Below, piece by piece: positions 1 through 5,407 of a stretch of 5,908 nucleotides of DNA. Source of the stretch: an uncultured Eubacteriales bacterium. Its GTDB lineage: Bacteria > Bacillota > Clostridia > Christensenellales > QAND01. Location: NCBI GenBank assembly GCA_900546685.1, contig UREB01000113.1, positions 1-5,908 of the forward strand, read 5' to 3'. How positions within the stretch are numbered: the stretch's first letter is position 1; every line of letters starts with the position of its first letter. The position numbers and the translations under genes are program-made. Under the pieces are notes generated by a model that saw only the letters and a list, made by a program, of their open reading frames with translations, made no database searches and was not told where the DNA came from.

Positions 1-967
1 GTACGCCCTGCTCTTTAAGGTACTGCCTTGCGCGCAGGCACGCTTCCAAATCGTCCGGCAGCTGAATGGTCAGCTGCCCATACTGCCCCTGGCCGATGGT
101 GCGGATCTCTGCGGATAGTATGGAAACCGGCACGCCGCAGGCCAGAATCATGCCCGCTACCACAGGCTGATACAGCTGCTTGCCGTCAAAAACCAGCCGC
201 AGCACCGCGCCGCCCTTGCCGCTTTCGCCCTCCGGCAATACATGAAACAGCTTTTTCGCCGCCGCCGTCTTGGGCGCTGTGAATATCTCCGTTACTTCGC
301 CTTGCTCTGCGATCACGCCGCCGTCTATAATCGCCACCCGATGGCAAATCTTGCGGATTACCTCCATCTCATGCGTGATGACAACAATCGTGATCCCCAT
401 CTGCTGATTGATGCGCTTTAGCAGCTCCAAAATGGAATCCGTCGTCATCGGGTCCAGCGCGCTGGTCGCCTCGTCGCACAGCAATACCTTTGGGTTGGCC
501 GCCAGCGCCCTGGCAATGGCCACGCGCTGCTTTTGCCCGCCGGAAAGCTGGGCCGGATACGCGTCTGCCTTGTCGGATAGCCCTACAATCTCCAAAAGCT
601 CTTTTACGCGCTTTGCGCACTGGGCCTTGTCCACACCTGTGATCTCCAGCGGAAAGGCAATGTTTTTTTCCACCGTCGTCTGCATCAGCAAATTAAACTG
701 CTGAAAAATCATCCCAACGCTGTGCCGCATCTGCCGCAGCGCCTTTTTAGATAAGCCCGTTACATCCTGGCCGTCAATCTGTATTGTGCCGCTCGTCGGG
801 CGCTCCAGCAGGTTCATGCAGCGGATCAGCGTGCTTTTTCCCGCTCCGCTCATACCAATGATGCCAAAGATCTCTCCCTGGCGGATCTCAAGATCTATGC
901 CTTTTAACGCGTCTACCGTACCGCCCGGCACCGCATACGTCTTTGTCAGTGCCTCGATACGGATCAT
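1..967 (-). CDS. metN: MetN, ATPase of the methionine ABC importer (3' end cut by window edge)
   Basis: This is the cytoplasmic ATPase subunit that drives MetNI(Q) uptake of D/L-methionine. The reading frame is open from ATG 967 to the left edge with no stop, giving 322 residues. The family is about 340 long, so roughly 20 residues are missing. Visible motifs: Walker A GMSGAGKST (38-46), Q-loop FQQFNLL (around 88-94), signature LSGGQ (141-145), Walker B VLLCDE (161-166), H-loop THEM (H199). A C-terminal NIL/ACT-like domain follows from about residue 252; in E. coli MetN this domain binds methionine and inhibits transport. Stretches such as STLIRCMNLLERPTSG and LLCDEATSALDP are characteristic of MetN rather than of amino-acid ABC ATPases in general. 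The start could instead be an in-frame GTG at 988, which would add seven residues. I report ATG 967 because it matches the family N-terminus. metI and metQ would be expected beyond the left edge. Confidence 0.93.
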   Translation of the reverse strand, partial: MIRIEALTKTYAVPGGTVDALKGIDLEIRQGEIFGIIGMSGAGKSTLIRCMNLLERPTSGTIQIDGQDVTGLSKKALRQMRHSVGMIFQQFNLLMQTTVEKNIAFPLEITGVDKAQCAKRVKELLEIVGLSDKADAYPAQLSGGQKQRVAIARALAANPKVLLCDEATSALDPMTTDSILELLKRINQQMGITIVVITHEMEVIRKICHRVAIIDGGVIAEQGEVTEIFTAPKTAAAKKLFHVLPEGESGKGGAVLRLVFDGKQLYQPVVAGMILACGVPVSILSAEIRTIGQGQYGQLTIQLPDDLEACLRARQYLKEQGV

Positions 968-1126
968 CGTATTGTTTTGTTGCTCCACCTGTTCGACTCC
1001 CCTTTGTTGAGGTCATATATTTGTAAGTTTACCGCAAAATCCCCTGTTTGGGTAGGGTTTTGTCATGGCTTTTGCCGGAATTATGCCAAAATATCGCCCC
1101 CTTCCCCCCGTTTCCGCTCCGTTTTC
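968..1126. other. metN-side half of the divergent intergenic region
   Basis: This is the putative metN leader. I looked for the SAM-I (S-box) core and for T-box specifier/antiterminator sequences on the minus strand and saw neither. Two weak structures are present. The first is AAAA-T-CCC paired with GGGTTTT (1036-1061), a bulged 7-bp stem. The second is an inverted repeat TTTTGNC-N8-GNCAAAA (1070-1091). A run GGGGGGAAGGGGG on the minus strand (around 1099-1111) is notable but unexplained. No confident metN promoter was found. Confidence 0.3.
983..1005 (-). promoter_or_regulatory. metN ribosome binding region with two possible starts
   Basis: Two purine-rich elements precede metN. AAAGGGGAG at 1005-997 lies 8 nt upstream of an in-frame GTG (988-986). 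AGGTGGAG at 990-983 lies 15 nt upstream of ATG 967, which is farther than usual. On spacing alone the GTG start is favoured; on start codon and family N-terminus the ATG is favoured. A stop codon (1015-1013) closes the frame upstream, so no longer start exists. Confidence 0.55.
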
Positions 1127-1155
1127 TTGAAGCGTTTGCCAACTTGTTGTATGAT
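1127..1155 (+). promoter_or_regulatory. Sigma-A/sigma-70 type promoter of the surface protein gene
   Basis: A -35 element TTGAAG (1127-1132, 4 of 6 consensus) is followed by exactly 17 bp and a -10 element TATGAT (1150-1155, 5 of 6). Transcription would start near 1162, giving a leader of about 69 nt before the ATG at 1231. No comparably good promoter was found in this region facing metN. Confidence 0.6.
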
Positions 1156-1169
1156 AAATTGAATTGGTA

Positions 1170-1191
1170 TTGCATCGTATCAACCTGATGC
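1170..1191 (+). promoter_or_regulatory. Dyad symmetry in the leader just downstream of the promoter
   Basis: TTGCATCGTATCAA (1170-1183) has the form TTG-N3-CG-N3-CAA with a central CG, the layout of LacI-family operators. It would lie at about +9 to +22. Overlapping it, GCATC (1172-1176) and GATGC (1187-1191) could pair as a 5-bp RNA hairpin. Either could be regulatory, and both could be chance. It does not fit the CcpA cre consensus. Confidence 0.22.
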
Positions 1192-1220
1192 GGTGCCCTA
1201 TCCTTGATTTTTCAGAAAGC

Positions 1221-1224
1221 AGGA
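1221..1224 (+). promoter_or_regulatory. Ribosome binding site fixing the surface protein start at ATG 1231
   Basis: AGGA lies 6 nt upstream of ATG 1231. The frame is open further up to a TTG at 1204, but that codon has no purine-rich site at a suitable distance. Starting at 1231 gives a normal signal peptide with Lys4, Lys5 and Arg9 ahead of the hydrophobic core. Confidence 0.65.
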
Positions 1225-1230
1225 TGCCAA

Positions 1231-4200
1231 ATGGTCTGTAAAAAAATCAGTGGCCGGCTCTGTCTTCTTTTGGCCGTCCTTTTGCTGCTGTGCGCCTGGC
1301 TCCCCTTGGGCGTCGCGCACGCTGAAGAGCAAAGCGACCCCGCCATAGACACCAGCTGGTACAAAGCAGATGGCGTATTCTTTTCCCTGGAGGATCGGGC
1401 GGACTTTTTAGGGTTTCTCTCGCTAATCAGCCAGGGCGTTACCTTTCAAAACCAATCCCTGCAGCTGATCAACGACATTGATCTGCAGGGCGCCGTTTTG
1501 CCTGCCGCGGGCGTTTTCAGCGGCTTTTTAGACGGCAAAGGCCATGCCTTGGTTCATTTCTCCCAAACCGGTGCGCGTCCGGCGCTGTTTGATACGCTAA
1601 CCAGTACCGCCACCGTACAAAATCTCACCTTTTCCGACGTATCTTTGCAGGGCAATGCCCAGGCGGCCGCTTTGGCCGTTTTGGCGCAAAGCGGGGCCAC
1701 CATCCACAACTGTACGGTTTCCGGCGGCTCTGTCTCCGCGCCGGTAGCCGGAGGGCTGGTTGTTCACCTTCTCGGCAATGCCTCCCTTTCCCATTGTGAA
1801 AACTCAGCGCAGGTGTCGGCGGAAAAAATCGCCGGCGGCCTGGCCGCGCAAAGCATCGCGGAACAGAGCGAAACAGCACAGTTGACCGCCTGCATCAATC
1901 GCGGCAAAGTTTCCGCCGGCCAAACAGCCGGCGGCTTGGTCGGTACAGCCCAGCAAATTGCTTTTACGCATGGGCTGAATTTTGCAGACGTTTCCTTAGT
2001 AGGTACCCAAGGCGAAGCGGGCGGCCTTGTGGGCAGCGCCACGCTGACCGCCATGGAGGGCTGTACCAACAGCGGCGCTGTCTCTGCCTCTGCCAAGTCC
2101 TCCGCCAAAGTGCTTTTGGGCGGCCTGGCAGGCAGCGCAGGCGGTGCAATTTCCAATGTTTGCAATACCGGCAGCATCAAAAGCGTTTCCACCCATAGTC
2201 AAAGCGCATCCGGCGGCTTGTTCGGGGCATTTACCACCGGCGCTGTTGAAAAAGCGCGCAACCAAGGCAGTGTGGCCGGGCAGGCCAATACCGGCGGCCT
2301 GTTCGGCACAGCGAATTTTGTGCCGCAGGAGGCGGACGCCTTTTATCAGCTGGAAAATCAAGGCGCCGTATCTGGACAAGCCAACACCGGCGGCCTGTTT
2401 GGCTGTCTTGCTCTATCCGCAGACAGCCAAACCCGCAGCATCTCCCGAGTGTTGGCGCAGGGCGCCAATTTTGGCAGCGTGAACGGAACGCGATCCGTCG
2501 GCGGGCTTGTCGGCCAGTTCACCCTCGCGGACCGCACCGCCACAGCGCAGTCCTTGATGGCGGATAGCATGAATCTCGGCCAGATCGAGGGCGAAAGCCA
2601 GGTGGGTGGCTTGGTGGGTACGCTGCCGCGCATCCGTTGTGCGGAAAACACCGCTCTGATTCAAACCAGCTATCATAAGGGCAATGTGCTGGCCAAAACC
2701 TCCGTCGGAACGATGGCAGGGGCCATGCAGGCAGAGGGCGCCGTATTCGATCACTGTGCTTCGCCTGCCGGGAAACAGATGACAGGCGCCGGCGCCGTGG
2801 ATGGCGTTACGGAGCTGTCGGAGGATGAATTCCGCAGCGATGCGCTTCTCACGCTCCTCAACAGCGGGCGCAGCGTCTGGTCATTTTCGGACAATGGAGA
2901 GGCTATCTTTGCCTTTATTACAGAGCTGCTTGCCCCCTCTGCCAGCGTGAAGGACGAAGCTGTCGTCAAGCATACCTATCCTTTGGTGCTCTCTTCCACC
3001 GCAGGCGCAGAGATCACCTACCGTATCACCATGACCGCAGACGACAAAACCGAAACATCCGACCCGCAGACGCTATACAGTGGGGAAAGCCTGTCCCTGG
3101 CTGCGTATGCGCCCGGCACAGAGCTCGTCATAGAAGCCACGGCCAAGGTAGCGGACGGCACGCAGTCCGAGCCTGCAACGCTGCACCTTCAGATCCAGGC
3201 CGTTCAGCCTCTAACCATCACCGGCCTGTCCCTTAGTGCTGCCTCCCGGGAATACGACGGCACCACTACCATTGCGCTCCAAGGCACCCCCTCTTTGATG
3301 GGTGCCATCACCGAGGGAGACGATATTCATGTCGATGGCGCCCCCTACGGCCGGTTTTTGGATAAGGACGCCGGCACCGGCAAGGTGGTTTCGGTGCAGG
3401 GCATCTCTCTGGTCGGCGCGGATGCGGAGTATTATACGCTTATCACCCCTATTTTTACCGCGGACATCGTGCGCCGCCCTCTGACGCTGCAAAATGTTGC
3501 CATTGCGGATAAGGGCTACGATGGTACCGCCGCCGCCAACGTCTCTAACATCGACTTGGTCGGCGTGCTGGAAGGTGAATCTGTCTCGGTGGATTATCTC
3601 AATGCCAAGGCGGCGTTCATCAGCCCAGACCGGGGCGAAAATGTCGCAGCCTTTGTTACCAATCTTCAGCTTCAGGGGGCGGATAGCCATAATTACAGCC
3701 TCTTGGAAACCACAGCCATGGCCAGCGGACGTATCGTCACCATGCCTTCCATCGACCGCGTGAATACAGCCCAGAGCGGCCAATGCACCCTGTCCCTCGA
3801 TGGGTTGGAAAGCGTGATGCCTTCCATGCTTTCTCCCGGCGAAAACGGCACGGTACAGCTGTACGCCGTTGCCAACGATATACCCCTTCCTGAAAAAGCC
3901 CAAACCGCCAAGGATGATCTTACTCAATCGCTGATGGCAGTGGATCTTCAGCTTAAACAGGCTTATGTGCAAGACGGCGTCCGGCAATCCGAATCCACCC
4001 TGCCGCCCGGCATGGTCACCAGCCCCTTAACCGTGCATTTCACCTTTGCTACCAACGATAAAAAGCAAGCGTTCCAGATCTGCCAAATGGATGCTTCCGG
4101 TGATCTCATTGCCCTGGAAACCCAGACCCAAAACAATTCCGACGACACGGTAACCCTCACTGCGCAGACACAGAGCATGGGTACCTTTGTCATCCAGGGA

Positions 4201-4320
4201 ACCAAACAGGATACATCCTCCGAGGCTTCCTTTGCCACCGTATTGCCCTATGTGCTGCTGCTCATCATCGTACTGCTTATCATCTTTGCCGGCCGGCGCA
4301 CCAAGGGCTCCAAGGGATAA
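1231..4320 (+). CDS. Secreted GLUG/YDG-repeat surface protein with C-terminal membrane anchor
   Basis: A 1029-residue exported protein, likely displayed on the cell surface. Residues 1-31 form a signal peptide with probable signal peptidase I cleavage after AHA (29-31); there is no lipobox. Residues about 75-140 have the NDIDLQG and FSGFLDGKGHALVHF pattern that opens GLUG-type beta-helix proteins. Ten GGL(V/F/A) repeats and one degenerate copy follow (173-497). Residues about 577-657 resemble the chitobiase C-terminal-like beta domain (AEITYRITMTADD, then VIEATAKVADGTQSEP). Two YDG repeats follow (YDGT at 675 and 763), then an unrecognised beta-rich segment (about 840-990). A transmembrane helix (about 1003-1020) ends in the basic tail GRRTKGSKG. 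There is no LPXTG, so it is probably held by the membrane rather than by sortase. No enzymatic motif was seen. An adhesin or surface scaffold role is inference from domain types only. It is monocistronic, with its own promoter and terminator. Confidence 0.85.
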   Translation: MVCKKISGRLCLLLAVLLLLCAWLPLGVAHAEEQSDPAIDTSWYKADGVFFSLEDRADFLGFLSLISQGVTFQNQSLQLINDIDLQGAVLPAAGVFSGFLDGKGHALVHFSQTGARPALFDTLTSTATVQNLTFSDVSLQGNAQAAALAVLAQSGATIHNCTVSGGSVSAPVAGGLVVHLLGNASLSHCENSAQVSAEKIAGGLAAQSIAEQSETAQLTACINRGKVSAGQTAGGLVGTAQQIAFTHGLNFADVSLVGTQGEAGGLVGSATLTAMEGCTNSGAVSASAKSSAKVLLGGLAGSAGGAISNVCNTGSIKSVSTHSQSASGGLFGAFTTGAVEKARNQGSVAGQANTGGLFGTANFVPQEADAFYQLENQGAVSGQANTGGLFGCLALSADSQTRSISRVLAQGANFGSVNGTRSVGGLVGQFTLADRTATAQSLMADSMNLGQIEGESQVGGLVGTLPRIRCAENTALIQTSYHKGNVLAKTSVGTMAGAMQAEGAVFDHCASPAGKQMTGAGAVDGVTELSEDEFRSDALLTLLNSGRSVWSFSDNGEAIFAFITELLAPSASVKDEAVVKHTYPLVLSSTAGAEITYRITMTADDKTETSDPQTLYSGESLSLAAYAPGTELVIEATAKVADGTQSEPATLHLQIQAVQPLTITGLSLSAASREYDGTTTIALQGTPSLMGAITEGDDIHVDGAPYGRFLDKDAGTGKVVSVQGISLVGADAEYYTLITPIFTADIVRRPLTLQNVAIADKGYDGTAAANVSNIDLVGVLEGESVSVDYLNAKAAFISPDRGENVAAFVTNLQLQGADSHNYSLLETTAMASGRIVTMPSIDRVNTAQSGQCTLSLDGLESVMPSMLSPGENGTVQLYAVANDIPLPEKAQTAKDDLTQSLMAVDLQLKQAYVQDGVRQSESTLPPGMVTSPLTVHFTFATNDKKQAFQICQMDASGDLIALETQTQNNSDDTVTLTAQTQSMGTFVIQGTKQDTSSEASFATVLPYVLLLIIVLLIIFAGRRTKGSKG
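1747..2721 (+). repeat. GLUG repeat array inside the surface protein
   Basis: Units of about 27-37 residues each carry a GGLVG-like core, at residues 173, 201, 233, 263, 296, 327, 354, 386, 423 and 458, plus the degenerate VGTMAG at 492. Between cores the pattern is a short strand, then N-x-G-x-V, as in NSGAV, NTGSI, NQGSV and NQGAV. GLUG motifs are known from IgA1 protease (M26) and other bacterial surface proteins. A right-handed beta-helix of about ten coils is the likely fold. Confidence 0.75.
3211..3738 (+). repeat. Two tandem YDG domains inside the surface protein
   Basis: Residues 661-746 and 750-836 align as two copies with 88-residue spacing between their YDGT motifs (675, 763). Each starts LTI/LTL plus a short strand, then YDGT, then VG or GAIT and EG(D/E), then G(I/L)xLxGAD, then a Tyr-containing strand (YYTL, NYSL), and ends in an A-x-I-V or G-R-I-V strand. 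This is the layout of YDG/MBG-type stalk repeats of bacterial adhesins. They probably act as spacers between the beta-helix head and the membrane. Confidence 0.7.
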
Positions 4321-4353
4321 TATCCCCCCTGTCGTAAACGCAAGATAAATTTC

Positions 4354-4386
4354 AAAGGCCGCGGGCTTTGTTGCCCCGGCCTTTTT
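4354..4386 (+). terminator. Intrinsic terminator between convergent genes
   Basis: AAAGGCCGCGGG (4354-4365) and CCCCGGCCTTT (4374-4384) form an 11-bp stem with one bulged C and an 8-nt loop, ending in TTTTT. It lies 34 nt past the surface protein stop. On the minus strand the stem is the same but is followed by TTTGAAATTT, so it probably also serves the beta-lactamase gene, less efficiently. Confidence 0.88.
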
Positions 4387-4403
4387 CATTGCCCATCGGT
4401 ATC

Positions 4404-5315
4404 TTATGACTCTGCGCCCTCTTGATAAGCGGATAAAATGTCAAAAGCAATCTCCTTTGCCCTTTGGGACGAAACATCGCCTTCCTCTGTCTGTCCCAAA
4501 TACACGCAGAAATACACATGCCCCTCTTGCATTTCCGCAAAGCCCGTGTACCACGCGTCTACCACAACACCGTCGCTTTTTCCCATTCCTGTTTTTCCAT
4601 AGATACGCATATCCGTTTTCTCTTGCGTTTGTGCCAGCATTACCTGCCTTAACGCATCCTGTGTATCCTGTGAATAGAGCGAATGCTCTCCAAAAATTCG
4701 TTCCATAACCTCTGCCTGCTCTATGGGAGATATTTTCAGCGATGATTCAATCCAAAACCCAGTCAGTGCTCTGTTGTCGTTGTTTGTATTCAAACGCCCT
4801 TCCCAGTCGGAAATATCCTGGTTTCCGTACTGCAGCTTATTCAGCTCTGCCTGTATCTGCTGCGCCCCAAGCTCATCGATCATCTGCCTAAAATACCAAA
4901 CGCATGAAGTCTGAAATGCTTGGCCAAAGTCAATATCTCGATTCCACGCTTGGTTCCAAAACTTTTCGCCGCTCCATTTACGCGTCGAGTCTTCCGGTAC
5001 TAGGCTCCTGTTTTCCAGCGCCGTTGCAGCCGCAATGATTTTAAAGGTAGAGCAGGGGGATCGCCTTCTCTGCGCAATCGGAAGATTATACACCAAATAG
5101 CGCTCTTCCTCCGGTATGTACAATACCGCCGCACCTTCCAGCCCCTCAAATTGAGAGGTCCAGTCCATCTCTTGGAGCACTGGCTCTTTTTCAACCGGCG
5201 TCGCTTGGTTCTCCGTCTGTCCCGGCGTTGGCTCTGGCTCCTGCCCGGCACATCCGCCCAGCATCAAAATGCAGATCGATAAAATCACCATACCGATTTT
5301 GCTCAGCCTTTTCAT
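4404..5315 (-). CDS. Class D (OXA/CDD-like) serine beta-lactamase, lipoprotein
   Basis: A 303-residue enzyme expected to hydrolyse beta-lactams via an acyl-serine intermediate, anchored on the outer face of the membrane. A lipoprotein signal ends in the lipobox LGGC (Cys22), followed by a Pro/Glu/Thr-rich linker to about residue 47. Class D motifs in order: STFK (89-92; Ser89 nucleophile, Lys92 the lysine that is carboxylated in this class), WNRD (124-127), SCV (137-139, the S-x-V motif), YGN (163-165), FWIESSLKISPIEQ (187-200; Trp188 matches the tryptophan that stabilises the carboxylated lysine), KTG (241-243) and WYTGF (255-259). The related sensor domain of BlaR1 shares several of these, but BlaR1 has four transmembrane helices and a metalloprotease domain that are absent here. 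The ATG at 5315 is chosen over a TTG at 5333 because GGGGAGGAG sits 5 nt before it. No blaI or blaR1 gene is visible. It follows a TupA-like gene on the same strand, 92 nt away. Confidence 0.9.
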   Translation of the reverse strand: MKRLSKIGMVILSICILMLGGCAGQEPEPTPGQTENQATPVEKEPVLQEMDWTSQFEGLEGAAVLYIPEEERYLVYNLPIAQRRRSPCSTFKIIAAATALENRSLVPEDSTRKWSGEKFWNQAWNRDIDFGQAFQTSCVWYFRQMIDELGAQQIQAELNKLQYGNQDISDWEGRLNTNNDNRALTGFWIESSLKISPIEQAEVMERIFGEHSLYSQDTQDALRQVMLAQTQEKTDMRIYGKTGMGKSDGVVVDAWYTGFAEMQEGHVYFCVYLGQTEEGDVSSQRAKEIAFDILSAYQEGAES

Positions 5316-5320
5316 CTTTT

Positions 5321-5329
5321 CTCCTCCCC
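5321..5329 (-). promoter_or_regulatory. Strong ribosome binding site of the beta-lactamase gene
   Basis: GGGGAGGAG, almost the full anti-16S complement, is separated from ATG 5315 by 5 nt (AAAAG). Translation should be efficient once a transcript is made, so control would fall mainly on transcription or on the hairpin just upstream. Confidence 0.8.
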
Positions 5330-5350
5330 GCAATGTTTTCGGCCGTATGC

Positions 5351-5374
5351 AAAAAGGAGCTTTCCGCCCCTTTT
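5351..5374 (-). terminator. Terminator or attenuator hairpin between the tupA-like gene and the beta-lactamase
   Basis: Read on the minus strand, AAAAGGGGC (5374-5366), loop GGAAA (5365-5361) and GCTCCTTTT (5360-5352) pair over 9 bp, with one G-T wobble and a final T. The wobble becomes an A-C mismatch on the plus strand, so the structure is best in the direction of the two leftward genes. It lies 34 nt past the tupA-like stop and 36 nt before the beta-lactamase ATG. It could end the upstream transcript or act as an attenuator for the downstream gene. Confidence 0.6.
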
Positions 5375-5407
5375 GATCAGCCTCATTCTCTCTATGTCGG
5401 CTCTACC

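Noticed and set aside
28..704. Plus-strand open frames opposite metN
   Set aside because: The opposite strand encodes an unmistakable MetN with all ABC motifs; these frames show no domain or ribosome binding site.
977..1162. 61-codon plus-strand frame in the divergent intergenic region
   Set aside because: It starts at a TTG without a Shine-Dalgarno, covers the promoter of the surface protein gene and the metN leader, and has no recognisable product.
1204..1230. Nine-codon N-terminal extension of the surface protein from TTG 1204
   Set aside because: There is no Shine-Dalgarno at a proper distance, and the ATG at 1231 has AGGA 6 nt upstream and gives a standard signal peptide.
968..1230. 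SAM riboswitch, T-box or CcpA cre site between metN and the surface protein
   Set aside because: I looked for the conserved cores on both strands and did not find them; the one CG-centred palindrome does not fit the cre consensus.
1764..2192. 142-codon minus-strand frame across the GLUG array
   Set aside because: Its Pro/Ala-rich repetitive product mirrors the repeat DNA read backwards. It overlaps other antisense frames and lacks any start signal.
3211..3987. 258-codon open frame on the minus strand inside the surface protein gene
   Set aside because: It lies fully antisense to a gene with clear signal peptide, repeats and anchor. It has no ribosome binding site I can support, and its product is rich in Gly, His, Arg and Ile with no recognisable domain. 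It is a by-product of the GC-rich codon pattern.
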